A stretch of 64,000 bases of DNA from Lonepinella sp051851555 (GCF_051851555.1 NZ_JBPDVH010000001.1:124001-188000); one strand, 5' to 3'. Shown: positions 6,852 through 16,683, counted from the first letter of the stretch. The notes: generated by a model not told the origin, from the sequence alone. A program made the numbers and translations.

Positions 6852-8495
6852 ATGGCAGCAAAAGATGTAAAATTTGGCAATGATGCTCGTGTAAAAATGT
6901 TAGCCGGCGTAAATGTGCTTGCGGACGCCGTAAAAGTGACTTTAGGCCCGAAAGGTCGTAATGTGATTTTAGATAAAGCCTTTGGGGCACCTGCGATTAC
7001 CAAAGACGGTGTGTCTGTGGCACGTGAAATTGAATTAGCCGATAAATTTGAAAATATGGGTGCACAAATGGTGAAAGAGGTTGCCTCTAAAGCCAATGAT
7101 GCCGCCGGTGACGGTACAACGACCGCCACTGTTTTAGCCCAAGCTATCGTAAATGAGGGCTTAAAAGCCGTAGCGGCGGGTATGAACCCAATGGATTTAA
7201 AACGTGGGATCGACAAAGCCGTGGCTGCCGTGGTCACGGAATTAAAAGCCTTGTCTAAACCATGTGAAACCTCGAAAGAAATTGAACAAGTGGGCACCAT
7301 TTCTGCCAACAGCGACAGTGTGGTCGGTCAATTAATCGCTCAAGCCATGGAAAAAGTGGGCAAAGAGGGCGTGATTACCGTTGAAGACGGTACCGGTTTA
7401 GAAGATGAATTAGCGGTGGTTGAGGGTATGCAATTTGACCGTGGTTATTTATCCCCATATTTCATCAATAAACCAGAAACGGCAACGGTTGAATTAGACA
7501 ATCCGTACATTTTATTAGTGGATAAAAAAATCGCTAATATTCGTGAATTGTTACCCGTGTTAGAGGGCGTAGCAAAAGCCGGTAAACCATTATTAATCAT
7601 TGCAGAAGATGTTGAGGGTGAGGCCTTAGCGACTTTAGTGGTGAACACCATGCGTGGTATTGTGAAAGTGGCCGCCGTAAAAGCCCCAGGCTTTGGTGAT
7701 CGCCGTAAAGCTATGTTACAAGACATCGCGATTTTAACGGCCGGTACCGTGATTTCTGAAGAAATCGGTATGGAATTAGAAAAAGCGACCTTGGAAGATT
7801 TAGGTCAAGCCAAACGTGTGGTCATCAACAAAGACAACACCACGATTATTGACGGTATCGGTGACGAGGCTCAGATTAAAGGTCGTGTAACCCAAATTCG
7901 TCAACAAATCGAAGAATCCACTTCTGACTACGACAAAGAAAAATTACAAGAACGTGTAGCGAAACTTGCTGGCGGTGTGGCCGTCATTAAAGTCGGTGCA
8001 GCCACTGAAGTCGAAATGAAAGAGAAGAAAGACCGTGTGGAAGATGCGTTACATGCCACTCGTGCAGCGGTGGAAGAAGGTATCGTTGCCGGTGGTGGCG
8101 TGGCCTTAGTCCGTGCAGCAGCGAAAGTGGCTGAAACCTTAACTGGCGACAACGAAGAGCAAAATGTCGGTATCAAATTAGCCTTACGTGCTTTAGAATC
8201 CCCATTACGTCAAATCGTAGAAAATGCAGGTGAAGAGGGTTCTGTGGTGGCCAGTGCGGTGAAAGCCGGTTCTGGTAACTTCGGTTATAATGCCGGTACG
8301 GAAGAATACGGCGATATGATCGAAATGGGTATCTTAGACCCAACCAAAGTCACTCGTTCTGCATTACAATTTGCCGCTTCAGTGGCAGGCTTGATGATCA
8401 CGACTGAATGTATGGTCACTGAGTTACCGAAAGACGATAAATTAGATCCAGCTGCTGGTATGGGCGGTATGGGTGGCATGGGCGGTATGATGTAA
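6852..8495 (+). CDS. groEL: Chaperonin GroEL (60 kDa)
   Basis: GroEL forms the double-ring ATP-driven folding chamber. The 547-residue sequence is nearly canonical: KVTLGPKGRNVILD, the ATPase loop GDGTTTATVLA with the catalytic Asp near residue 87, and the Gly-Met-rich tail (GGMGGMGGMM). A single groEL copy is seen. It is followed after 25 bp by an inverted pair of uptake signals that forms a terminator. Confidence 0.98.
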   Translation: MAAKDVKFGNDARVKMLAGVNVLADAVKVTLGPKGRNVILDKAFGAPAITKDGVSVAREIELADKFENMGAQMVKEVASKANDAAGDGTTTATVLAQAIVNEGLKAVAAGMNPMDLKRGIDKAVAAVVTELKALSKPCETSKEIEQVGTISANSDSVVGQLIAQAMEKVGKEGVITVEDGTGLEDELAVVEGMQFDRGYLSPYFINKPETATVELDNPYILLVDKKIANIRELLPVLEGVAKAGKPLLIIAEDVEGEALATLVVNTMRGIVKVAAVKAPGFGDRRKAMLQDIAILTAGTVISEEIGMELEKATLEDLGQAKRVVINKDNTTIIDGIGDEAQIKGRVTQIRQQIEESTSDYDKEKLQERVAKLAGGVAVIKVGAATEVEMKEKKDRVEDALHATRAAVEEGIVAGGGVALVRAAAKVAETLTGDNEEQNVGIKLALRALESPLRQIVENAGEEGSVVASAVKAGSGNFGYNAGTEEYGDMIEMGILDPTKVTRSALQFAASVAGLMITTECMVTELPKDDKLDPAAGMGGMGGMGGMM

Positions 8496-8520
8496 TCCCC
8501 CCTGTTTAAATTTCCCCCTG

Positions 8521-8550
8521 AAGTGCGGTGATTTTCACCGCACTTTTTTA
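8521..8550 (+). terminator. groESL terminator built from an inverted uptake-signal pair
   Basis: AAGTGCGGTGA and TCACCGCACTT are exact complements around a 3-base loop, followed by Ts. In Pasteurellaceae inverted uptake-signal pairs commonly double as terminators. Confidence 0.9.
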
Positions 8551-8621
8551 TATCGGGCTTATTTATCTCTGCTACGCTATCCATTATAATAACGCCAAAA
8601 TCATTTTCCTTAGGATAAAAT

Positions 8622-9248
8622 ATGGAATTAGCTATCTATCTCCAGTTCTTTATGGGGCTGATCGCCTTGGTTAACCCCATTGGCGTCACGCCAATCTTCT
8701 ACTCCATGACGTCAGAACAAACCCGAGAACAACAAAACCGTACGGCGTTGGTTACTTGTTTTTCTATTGTGATGATTTTGTTAGTCAGTTTCTTTTTCGG
8801 TAATTTTATTTTAGACACGTTCAAAATTTCTATTGATTCTTTCCGCATTGCTGGCGGTGGTGTGGTAGCCATGATTGCGTTAACCATGATTAACGGTAAA
8901 ATCGGTGAACATAAAATCAATAAAGAAGAAAAAAATGAAAACTTTGACGACTACAATAACATTGCCGTGGTGCCGTTAGCCATGCCAATTATGGCAGGCC
9001 CTGGTTCCATTAGTGCAACCATTGTATTTGGTTCTACTCAACATACCTTGATCAATTATGTGTATTCGTCCATCACCATTATGTTATTTGGGGTGGGCTG
9101 TTATATTTTATTCCGTTATTCTAAACCGCTGATTAAAAAATTAGGCAAAACAGGCTCAAACGTGATTACTCGTATTATGGGGTTATTATTGATGTCCCTT
9201 GGGGTAGAAATTATCACCACGGGATTACGCAATATGGGTGTGTTTTAA
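8622..9248 (+). CDS. MarC family inner-membrane protein
   Basis: The 208-residue product is highly hydrophobic with about six membrane segments and the MarC-family hallmarks NPIGVTPIFYSMT near the N-terminus and PLAMPIMAGPGSIS at mid-length. Family members (YhgN, YchE, MarC) are integral membrane proteins whose substrate is not established despite an old annotation as amino-acid or multidrug transporters. It stands alone between groEL and a convergent deaD. Confidence 0.88.
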   Translation: MELAIYLQFFMGLIALVNPIGVTPIFYSMTSEQTREQQNRTALVTCFSIVMILLVSFFFGNFILDTFKISIDSFRIAGGGVVAMIALTMINGKIGEHKINKEEKNENFDDYNNIAVVPLAMPIMAGPGSISATIVFGSTQHTLINYVYSSITIMLFGVGCYILFRYSKPLIKKLGKTGSNVITRIMGLLLMSLGVEIITTGLRNMGVF

Positions 9249-9265
9249 TTCACTTCGGGAAAAAC

Positions 9266-9295
9266 AAAAGGACGCTAAAAATAGCGTCCCTTTTT
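9266..9295. terminator. Terminator between marC-family gene and deaD
   Basis: GGACGCTA and TAGCGTCC form an 8-bp stem with A-rich and T-rich flanks, so it can stop transcription from both sides of these convergent genes. Confidence 0.88.
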
Positions 9296-9312
9296 CATCT
9301 TAGACAGGTCAA

Positions 9313-11163
9313 TTAACGTTGACGTTTCTCACGGAAATCTTTGCCACTGTTTTCTTTGAAACCGCGGTCATTTTTACCTGAGAATTTACGATCACCGCGG
9401 AAACTACGCTCGCCACGATCGTTACGGTCATTACTACGACGTCGGCTATTGCCATTGCCACCACGACGATCATCACGTCCGCCACGCTCGCCACCTTGTG
9501 CCTCGCTGACAAATGTCATACGAATTTGTTTATTTAACACACGCGTTTTGCTAAAGGTTTGCAACAATTCTTTCGGCATACCTTTTGGTAATTCCACCGT
9601 GGAATACTCATCATATAATTTAATATGACCGATATTACGGCTATCAATATCACCCTCGTTAGCAATGGCACCCACGATATGACGCACATCCACGCCATCC
9701 GCACGGCCCACTTCAATACGATAAAGATCCATTGGCACTGGATTACCATAACCACGGCGTTCACCACGATCACTGCGGTCACGACGCTCATGACGATCAC
9801 CACGACGATCATCACGATCACGGCTTGAACGTTTTTCCATTGGTGGATCCGGTGGAAGAATGAGTTTTTGTTTGCCTTGTAATAACATTAACATGGCGGC
9901 CGCAATATCTTCTAAATCTTGATCCGCAGTAAACAAATCTTCAATTAAACCACGGTATTTTTCTAAATCATGGTGTTCTAATTGTTTGGTAATATTACGC
10001 ACGAATTTTTCACGGCGACAAGCCTGTAATTGTTCATGATTCGGTACGCCCACTTCGTCAATCGGTTTCTTCATTAAGCGTTCAATATTGCCCAATAAAC
10101 GGCGTTCTCTGGGTTCCACAAACAACAATGCACTGCCTGAACGACCGGCTCGGCCAGTACGGCCGATACGATGCACATAGCTTTCTGCATCTAATGGAAT
10201 GTCGTAGTTCACCACAAGGCTGATACGTTCCACATCTAAACCACGAGCGGCCACATCTGTTGCCACTAAAATATCAAGGCTACCGTTGCGTAAACGATCT
10301 AAGGTTTGCTCACGAGCTTGTTGGGTCATGTCGCCGTTCAACGCTGCCGCACTGAATCCATGTTTTTCTAATAATTCGGTGATGTCCATGGTACCGGTTT
10401 TAGTGCGAGTGAAAATAATCGCGGCGTCAAAATCTTCCACTTCTAAGAAACGCAATAGGGCATCATTTTTACGATAGCCACGTACATACCAACAGCTTTG
10501 AGCAATGTCAGGGTTGGTACGTTGGGTAGATTGAATTTTCACTTCTTGCGGATCGGTCATAAAACGTTTGGTAATACGACGAATCGGTTCTGGCATGGTC
10601 GCTGAGAATAACGCCGTTTGGTGTTTTTCTGGCAATTCCGCCATCACGGTTTCCACATCTTCAATAAAGCCCATGCGTAACATTTCATCTGCTTCATCTA
10701 ACACAATGAATTTCAATTCAGATAAATTTAAGGTGCCACGTTTAATGTGGTCTAAAATACGTCCAGGTGTCCCCACCACGACTTGTGCCCCTTGTTTTAA
10801 AGCTCGTAATTGAATGTCATAACGTTGTCCGCCGTAAAGAGTGGCACTACGCATACCTTTGGCGTTTTTCGCAAAATGCTCACAAGCATCGGCCACTTGA
10901 ATGGCTAATTCACGAGTTGGAGCCATTACCAACATTTGTGGATGTTTTTGTTCCACATCAATTTGTGCCAATAATGGCAAGGAAAATGCCGCCGTTTTAC
11001 CGCTACCGGTTTGTGCCATCCCCAACACATCACGACCGTTTAATAGGTGTGGAATACAGGCTTGTTGGATAGGTGATGGATTAGTAAAGCCCATTTCTGT
11101 TACTGCAGAAAGGATAAATTCTGGCAAACCTAAGTCGCCAAAAGTCATAGTTGTTTCAGTCAT
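9313..11163 (-). CDS. deaD: ATP-dependent DEAD-box RNA helicase DeaD/CsdA
   Basis: DeaD unwinds RNA during ribosome assembly, mRNA decay and growth in the cold. The 616-residue product has the helicase motifs in order: AQTGSGKT (Walker A, near residue 55), PTRELA, DEAD (near 155), SAT, and HRIGRTGRAGR. A DbpA-type RNA-binding domain (about 480-555) and an Arg/Gly/Asp-rich tail (about 560-616) follow, as in E. coli CsdA. It lies downstream of nlpI, keeping the conserved pnp-nlpI-deaD order. Confidence 0.96.
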   Translation of the reverse strand: MTETTMTFGDLGLPEFILSAVTEMGFTNPSPIQQACIPHLLNGRDVLGMAQTGSGKTAAFSLPLLAQIDVEQKHPQMLVMAPTRELAIQVADACEHFAKNAKGMRSATLYGGQRYDIQLRALKQGAQVVVGTPGRILDHIKRGTLNLSELKFIVLDEADEMLRMGFIEDVETVMAELPEKHQTALFSATMPEPIRRITKRFMTDPQEVKIQSTQRTNPDIAQSCWYVRGYRKNDALLRFLEVEDFDAAIIFTRTKTGTMDITELLEKHGFSAAALNGDMTQQAREQTLDRLRNGSLDILVATDVAARGLDVERISLVVNYDIPLDAESYVHRIGRTGRAGRSGSALLFVEPRERRLLGNIERLMKKPIDEVGVPNHEQLQACRREKFVRNITKQLEHHDLEKYRGLIEDLFTADQDLEDIAAAMLMLLQGKQKLILPPDPPMEKRSSRDRDDRRGDRHERRDRSDRGERRGYGNPVPMDLYRIEVGRADGVDVRHIVGAIANEGDIDSRNIGHIKLYDEYSTVELPKGMPKELLQTFSKTRVLNKQIRMTFVSEAQGGERGGRDDRRGGNGNSRRRSNDRNDRGERSFRGDRKFSGKNDRGFKENSGKDFREKRQR

Positions 11164-11280
11164 TAAAATACTCGAATTGTTTATTAGGGGGCATTGCCCC
11201 TAGGAAAGCTCAATGGGCTTTCTCAGTTTGTATAATTCAATTACGCCAAAAATAGCACAAAAATCACCGCACTTTGGCGA

Positions 11281-12225
11281 TTATTTTGTCGGGCTATTTT
11301 GTGTAACCACGTTGTTTTGCTCGCTGGTTTCCATGTCTTTCAATTTAGCCAGTTCAAACAATGCAAAACGATACTCAACGAAATTATACACCTGATTTGC
11401 CAATGCCAATTTGAATAAGGTTTCCGCCTCACTCAAATTACCAATATTGAGTTTTTGTTTTGCTAGATAAAAATACGTTTCAGTCAAGATTTCCGCATAC
11501 TGTGATGATAGCGGATCAACAAAGGATTTTGCTTTGTCGAATAATGCTTGTTCTGAAAGTTTGCCCAAATAATATTGGACGATAAAAGTCCCCCAGTATT
11601 CAGTAGAAAGCTGTTCCGCTCGGTTTACTAAATTCTGTTTCGCCTCATTGGGTTTAAATTTAAGCTCATTTAAATATAACCACAGGGTACGATAAGGATC
11701 TTTTTTATCGGAAGTGTAAAACTTCAAAAAATCCTGTTGTGCCAGGTTATAACGTGCAGTGTAATAAAAATCTAAACCACGGTTTAAATAGGTATATTCA
11801 TAATCGGGATCCAATTCAAATACCACGTTGAAAGCCTCCAACGCCGCATCATAATCTTCATCTAATAACGAATATAAACCTAAATAATTATAAACTGCGG
11901 CCATGTTCGGCTGCAGTTCTAACGCTTGGGTAAAGTCATAACGTGCCAATCCCCAAAGCCCTAGACTATCGTAAAGCACGCCACGCTCAAAATGTAAATT
12001 TGCACGTTCGTCTTTTGATAGCTGTCCAATCACCAACATTTGGCTAATTCGAGCAATCATCACTTCTTGTTCAAAGTGAATGTTTGGATATTGCTCCGCC
12101 AAGGTCACCTTATTTTTTGTTACAAATACACCGTTCGTGCTACTAACACAACCTGATAACACAACAACAAAAACTAAACGCAGTAGTATTTTACTGGTTC
12201 CAACTAACCTTTCTAGCAATATCAT
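11281..12225 (-). CDS. nlpI: Lipoprotein NlpI (TPR protein)
   Basis: NlpI is an outer-membrane lipoprotein that acts as an adaptor for peptidoglycan hydrolases and the Prc protease. The 314-residue product has a lipobox ending in Cys26 (VVLSGC) and tetratricopeptide repeats including ERGVLYDSLGLWGLARYDFT and YNYLGLYSLLDEDYDAALEAF. The first ATG is used because no other Met precedes the lipobox. It sits between pnp and deaD as in E. coli. It is somewhat longer than the E. coli protein (about 294). Confidence 0.92.
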   Translation of the reverse strand: MILLERLVGTSKILLRLVFVVVLSGCVSSTNGVFVTKNKVTLAEQYPNIHFEQEVMIARISQMLVIGQLSKDERANLHFERGVLYDSLGLWGLARYDFTQALELQPNMAAVYNYLGLYSLLDEDYDAALEAFNVVFELDPDYEYTYLNRGLDFYYTARYNLAQQDFLKFYTSDKKDPYRTLWLYLNELKFKPNEAKQNLVNRAEQLSTEYWGTFIVQYYLGKLSEQALFDKAKSFVDPLSSQYAEILTETYFYLAKQKLNIGNLSEAETLFKLALANQVYNFVEYRFALFELAKLKDMETSEQNNVVTQNSPTK

Positions 12226-12267
12226 TGCCTATAATGCCTTAAATTAGACAAAATTTGTGAGAAATAA

Positions 12268-12308
12268 ACCGCACTTTAAGCATTTAGCATAAAGTGCGGT
12301 CGCTTTTT
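12268..12308. terminator. Inverted uptake-signal hairpin between pnp and nlpI
   Basis: ACCGCACTTTA (12268-12278) pairs with TAAAGTGCGGT (12290-12300) around an 11-base loop. The clearest T-run is on the plus strand, so its effect on the minus-strand pnp-nlpI transcript may be partial. Confidence 0.65.
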
Positions 12309-12314
12309 TACAAA

Positions 12315-14444
12315 TTATTCTTGTTCGACCGCTGTTTGTTCAGCAGGTTCAACATTTTCTTGTTTTTCTGCAATGTCTTTCATGGTTAAACGAATACGAC
12401 CTTGACGATCGATTTCCACCACTTTGACTTGCACTTCTTGACCTAACGCAAGGTAATCTGTCACTTTCTCAACACGTTCTTCAGCGATTTGAGAAATATG
12501 CACTAAGCCCTCTTTGCCACCAAGAATAGCAACAAACGCACCAAAGTCAGCTAAACGTGTGACTTTACCTTTGTAAATTTCACCTGCCACGACTTCAGCG
12601 GTAATGTCTTCAATACGTGCCATCACTGCTTTAACTGCATTACCGTCAACGGCGGCAATTTTCACCGTACCGTCATCATCAATATCAATAGATGTGCCAG
12701 TTTCTTCGGTTAACGCACGAATCACTGCACCACCTTTACCGATCACATCTTTGATTTTCTTCGGATCGATTTTCATGGTGTAAATACGTGGTGCAAAATC
12801 AGAGATGTCATCACGTGGTGCAGGAATGGCTTGTTCCATCACACCTAAGATGTGCATACGAGCACTTTTCGCTTGATTTAAGGCAATTTGCATAATTTCA
12901 GCGGTAATGCCTTCAATCTTAATATCCATTTGTAACGCAGTCACACCTTGACGAGTACCGGCGACTTTGAAATCCATATCGCCTAAGTGATCTTCATCAC
13001 CTAAAATATCAGAAAGCACCACAAATTTGTCATCTTCTTTCACTAAGCCCATGGCGATACCAGCAACAGCGGCTTTAATTGGCACACCGGCGTCCATTAA
13101 CGCAAGAGACGCACCACAAACAGATGCCATAGAAGATGAACCATTAGATTCGGTAATTTCAGACACTACACGCACCACATAAGGGAACTCGGTAATGCTT
13201 GGCATCACGGCAGCGACACCACGTTTTGCTAAACGACCGTGACCAATTTCACGACGTTTTGGTGAACCCACACGTCCTGTTTCACCCACAGAATACGGAG
13301 GGAAATTGTAGTGGAATAAGAAGTTATCTTGACGTTCACCCGTTAATTCATCAAGAATTTGAGCATCACGCTCGGTACCTAAAGTTGCTACCGCTAAGGC
13401 TTGCGTTTCACCACGCGTGAAAATTGCTGAACCGTGAGTACGAGGTAACACGCCAGTACAAATATCTAACGCACGCACGGTATCAACGGTACGACCGTCA
13501 ATACGTGGTTCACCTGCAATGATACGTCCACGCACGATTTGACTTTCAAGTGCGGTGAAAATATCAATAATTTTACCTTCACTCACTTCTTCATCTTCAG
13601 CGGTGATTTGAGCAATTACATCTGCTTTAATCGCATCAATTTGCTCATAACGTACTTGTTTTTCCGTAATACGATAAGCATCACCTAAACGGCTTTCCGC
13701 AATCGCTTTCACTTTATTAATTAATGCCGTATTTGGTTCAGGTGCAACCCAATCCCAACGTGGTTTGCCGGCTTCTTTAGCAAATTCTTTAATGGCTTCA
13801 ACGACCACTTGTTGTTGCTGATGACCGAATACCACCGCTGCTAACATTTGTTCTTCGCTTAATACATCGGCTTCCGATTCTACCATTAATACGGCTTTGT
13901 CTGTCCCAGCCACCACTAAATCCAAACGGCTTTGTTTTTGTTCTGCCATGGTTGGGTTTAACACGAATTGATCATCAATGAAACCAACACGAGCCGCACC
14001 GATTGGGCCATTAAATGGTACACCAGATAAAGATAATGCGGCAGAAGCACCGATTAAAGCCACTAAATCAGGGCTGATTTGCGGATTTACTGACACCACG
14101 GTCGCAATAATTTGAATTTCGTTTAAAAATCCCTCTGGGAATAATGGACGAATTGGACGGTCGATTAAACGAGCAGTTAAGGTTTCCCCCTCTGATGGAC
14201 GGCCTTCACGTTTGAAAAAGCCACCGGGGATTTTACCCGCTGCATAGGTACGTTCTTGATAATCCACAGTTAATGGAAAGAAATCTTGTCCCTCTTTTAC
14301 ATCTTTTTTTGCCACGACAGTAACGAATACCGTTGTGTCGTCCATGCTTGCCATCACGGCTGCGGTTGCTTGACGGGCAATGGCACCGGTTTCAAGCGTC
14401 ACGGTATGTTGACCGTATTTAAATTGTTTCACAATTGGATTCAC
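12315..14444 (-). CDS. pnp: Polynucleotide phosphorylase
   Basis: PNPase degrades RNA 3' to 5' using phosphate and is part of the RNA degradosome. The 709-residue protein has two RNase PH domains (about 1-230 and 305-545), a KH domain (KDVIGKGGAVIRALTEETG near 560) and an S1 domain (YKGKVTRLADFGAFVAI near 625). The start is a GTG, with AAGGA 9 bases upstream; E. coli pnp also uses a non-ATG start. The usual upstream gene rpsO is absent; pflA is there instead. Confidence 0.96.
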   Translation of the reverse strand: MNPIVKQFKYGQHTVTLETGAIARQATAAVMASMDDTTVFVTVVAKKDVKEGQDFFPLTVDYQERTYAAGKIPGGFFKREGRPSEGETLTARLIDRPIRPLFPEGFLNEIQIIATVVSVNPQISPDLVALIGASAALSLSGVPFNGPIGAARVGFIDDQFVLNPTMAEQKQSRLDLVVAGTDKAVLMVESEADVLSEEQMLAAVVFGHQQQQVVVEAIKEFAKEAGKPRWDWVAPEPNTALINKVKAIAESRLGDAYRITEKQVRYEQIDAIKADVIAQITAEDEEVSEGKIIDIFTALESQIVRGRIIAGEPRIDGRTVDTVRALDICTGVLPRTHGSAIFTRGETQALAVATLGTERDAQILDELTGERQDNFLFHYNFPPYSVGETGRVGSPKRREIGHGRLAKRGVAAVMPSITEFPYVVRVVSEITESNGSSSMASVCGASLALMDAGVPIKAAVAGIAMGLVKEDDKFVVLSDILGDEDHLGDMDFKVAGTRQGVTALQMDIKIEGITAEIMQIALNQAKSARMHILGVMEQAIPAPRDDISDFAPRIYTMKIDPKKIKDVIGKGGAVIRALTEETGTSIDIDDDGTVKIAAVDGNAVKAVMARIEDITAEVVAGEIYKGKVTRLADFGAFVAILGGKEGLVHISQIAEERVEKVTDYLALGQEVQVKVVEIDRQGRIRLTMKDIAEKQENVEPAEQTAVEQE

Positions 14445-14516
14445 AATGTTTTTCCTTTTTTAATCATTTGATTGGTTGATATAACACTCTGCTCTTTTGT
14501 TCCAATTTGCGACTAG

Positions 14517-14552
14517 CAAAAATATTCTTTGTTTATCTACAAAATATTTTTG
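14517..14552 (-). promoter_or_regulatory. Hairpin in the pnp leader
   Basis: On the minus strand CAAAAATATT-TTGT pairs with ACAA-AATATTTTTG with a 2-base bulge and a short loop. It sits between the likely pnp promoter and the GTG start. In E. coli a leader stem-loop cut by RNase III mediates PNPase autoregulation; a similar role here is inference. Confidence 0.5.
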
Positions 14553-14591
14553 ATAGCCGCACGCTAAAACGGATACAAAAAAGCATCGGCT

Positions 14592-14621
14592 ATTATACAA
14601 GGCTTTTGGGGTTTATGGTAA
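14592..14621 (-). promoter_or_regulatory. Probable pnp promoter
   Basis: On the minus strand TTACCA (14616-14621) and TATAAT (14592-14597) are 18 bp apart, about 150 bp before the pnp start. The perfect -10 makes this the best candidate in the gap. Confidence 0.6.
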
Positions 14622-14726
14622 CTTTATTTACACAAATTTTGAACAATATGGGGAATTAGACCAAAAGAATGGGGTAAACTCCACAATTTTAACCATTATG
14701 GTTGCATAAAGACCTTATCGCTTGAA

Positions 14727-15467
14727 CTAAAACTTCACAATATGTCCGTAGCCCTCTAAAATCTGCTTAATATGCTCAAGGCTTTCTTTTTTCGGCGGTA
14801 ACACGTCTTCCAGTTCATAATCCACGCCCAAGGTTTTCCATTTATGCGCTCCTAAACGGTGATAAGGCAACAATTCGACTTTCTCGATATTTTGCATACC
14901 CTCAATAAACTGACCCAACAAATGCACATCTTCATCGGCATCGGTATAGCCCGGCACGACCACATAACGCACCCAAGTCGGGATATTACGTTTTTGTAAA
15001 TATTTGGCAAATTCAAGGGTGCGTTTATTCGGCACACCAATCAAATTTTGATGAATTTTATCGTTGAGCTGTTTTAAATCAAGCAACACTAAATCAGTGA
15101 CATCCAACAATTCATCAATCACCTCATTATAAGCACGCACAAAACCATTAGTGTCTAAACAGGTATTAATCCCCTCAGCTTTACAGGCACGAAACCAGTC
15201 ACGCACAAATTCCGCTTGTAAAATTGCCTCGCCCCCCGAGGCTGTCACGCCGCCACCAGTGGCATTCATAAAATGCTTATAGCTCACCACTTCTTTCATT
15301 AATTCTTCCACGCCAATTTCACGGCCACCATCTAAATCCCATGTATCTCGGTTATGGCAATACTTACAACGCATTAAACAACCTTGCATAAACAAAATAA
15401 ACCGAATGCCAGGTCCATCTACCGTGCCACAAGACTCAAATGAGTGAATACGTCCTAAAACAGACAT
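14727..15467 (-). CDS. pflA: Pyruvate formate-lyase activating enzyme
   Basis: PflA is a radical-SAM enzyme that installs the glycyl radical on PflB under anaerobic conditions. The 246-residue product has the 4Fe-4S cluster motif CLMRCKYC (CxxxCxxC, residues about 30-37) and the family phrase GGGVTASGGEA. Its partner pflB is at 48647-50959 with focA, so the activase is unlinked, unlike in E. coli where pflA follows focA-pflB. Confidence 0.96.
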   Translation of the reverse strand: MSVLGRIHSFESCGTVDGPGIRFILFMQGCLMRCKYCHNRDTWDLDGGREIGVEELMKEVVSYKHFMNATGGGVTASGGEAILQAEFVRDWFRACKAEGINTCLDTNGFVRAYNEVIDELLDVTDLVLLDLKQLNDKIHQNLIGVPNKRTLEFAKYLQKRNIPTWVRYVVVPGYTDADEDVHLLGQFIEGMQNIEKVELLPYHRLGAHKWKTLGVDYELEDVLPPKKESLEHIKQILEGYGHIVKF

Positions 15468-15579
15468 GAAAAATTCCTTAAATAATCAAAAATAGTTGAG
15501 AAATTATAACAAAATTTTAAGTAATATTCAGTAAATTTCTTGTAACCCCCAATTTGCATAAAAAAATATCAACTTTTTA

Positions 15580-15633
15580 TTGCAATTTATTCCAGTCTGT
15601 ATATAATTTCAAATAACCTGTACGAAACAACAT
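15580..15633 (+). promoter_or_regulatory. lexA promoter with LexA-box-like operators
   Basis: TTGCAA (15580-15585) and TATAAT (15602-15607) form a promoter with a 16-bp spacer. A CTGT half-site (15597) overlaps the -10. A second site, CTGT-N8-ACAT at 15618-15633, differs from the CTGT-N8-ACAG core at one base. This fits the paired autoregulatory boxes of lexA. Confidence 0.65.
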
Positions 15634-15649
15634 AAAGGAAAGCACAACT

Positions 15650-16288
15650 ATGAGAACACTCAGTAAAAATCTCACCATTCGTCAACAAGAAGTCTATGAC
15701 TTCTTAAAACATCACCTTGAAACCGCTGGCGTGCCACCAACACGGGCGGAAATTTCTCGGGAATTAGGCTTTAAATCGCCTAATGCCGCAGAAGAACATT
15801 TAAAAGCCTTGGCTCGTAAAGGCGCCATTGAAATGGTACCAGGCATGTCTCGAGGCATTCGTTTATTGATGTCATCCAATGACGAGGAAGAAGTGGAAGG
15901 GTTACCTTTAATTGGCCGTGTCGCCGCAGGTGAACCAATTTTAGCCGAACAACACATTGAGGGTACCTACAAAGTGGATCCAGAAATGTTTAAACCACAG
16001 GCGGATTTCTTACTTAAAGTCAACGGTCAATCCATGAAAGATATTGGTATCTTAGACGGCGACTTATTAGCCGTTCACAGCACCAAAGATGTACGCAACG
16101 GTCAAGTAATTGTGGCCCGTATTGAAGACGAAGTCACCGTAAAACGTTTAGAACGCAAAGGTGATGTGATTTATTTACACCCTGAAAATGAAGAATACGA
16201 GCCGATTGTAGTCAATTTACGTGAACAAGAACGCTTTGAAGTAGAAGGTATTGCGGTGGGTATTATTCGCAATAATGCGTGGATGTAG
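15650..16288 (+). CDS. lexA: LexA repressor
   Basis: LexA represses SOS genes and cleaves itself when RecA is activated. The 212-residue product has an N-terminal winged helix (RQQEVYDFLK... PTRAEISRELGF), the cleavage bond Ala93-Gly94 (VAAGEP), catalytic Ser128 (NGQSMKD) and Lys165 (TVKRLE). It is slightly longer than E. coli LexA (202) because of an acidic insert EEEVEG before the cleavage site. AAGGAA precedes the ATG. Confidence 0.97.
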   Translation: MRTLSKNLTIRQQEVYDFLKHHLETAGVPPTRAEISRELGFKSPNAAEEHLKALARKGAIEMVPGMSRGIRLLMSSNDEEEVEGLPLIGRVAAGEPILAEQHIEGTYKVDPEMFKPQADFLLKVNGQSMKDIGILDGDLLAVHSTKDVRNGQVIVARIEDEVTVKRLERKGDVIYLHPENEEYEPIVVNLREQERFEVEGIAVGIIRNNAWM

Positions 16289-16683
16289 GCTCTAAGCTTA
16301 GTTTCACATTCTAGGTTATGGCTAAAAAGTGCGGTGAAAAATACCACATTTTTTGGCCCGCCTATTATCTTAACGCTCACTATTTACGGTGAGTGCTATG
16401 TTCATGCTTTAGTTAGAAAGCAAGGGAGAGAACTTGCCAATCTAACACATTCTAAATATCATCCCTATATTGAATATATTTTAACTGCCTTACATTATTA
16501 AACTAAATAATTGGCGATACCCGAATAAAATTTCCTTATTTTTTACCGCACTTTATTGAATATTCCTTATTTAATTCAAAAAAAGTGCGGTTATTTTTAT
16601 AAAAAATTTTCAAATCCCCTAGACAAATTCATTTTTTTGAGTACATTTAAATCATTCATTATAAATATAAGGACATAAAATCT
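16289..16683. other. Intergenic region after lexA
   Basis: This 395-base gap holds an uptake signal at 16327-16335, a small GCTCAC/GTGAGTGC hairpin near 16374-16395, and an inverted uptake-signal pair (16545-16554 with 16582-16591) followed by T-rich DNA that can act as a terminator. A 55-codon frame from a GTG at 16334 to 16501 exists but has no good ribosome site and no recognised product. Confidence 0.6.

Noticed and set aside
6539..7309. 256-codon open frame antisense to groES-groEL
   Set aside because: It mirrors codon bias of the highly expressed chaperonin genes; no start signals and no recognisable protein.
8521..8545. Inverted AAGTGCGGT pairs as insertion-sequence ends
   Set aside because: The sequence is the family uptake signal, found about 40 times; inverted pairs are terminators, with no transposase nearby.
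9534..9821. Val/Ile-rich open frame inside the deaD tail
   Set aside because: It is another frame of the Arg/Gly/Asp-rich repeat codons of deaD; composition is an artefact.
16334..16501. 55-codon frame after lexA ending in HPYIEYILTALHY
   Set aside because: Starts at a GTG inside an uptake signal without a Shine-Dalgarno sequence; no family recognised. Might be a gene remnant but support is too weak.
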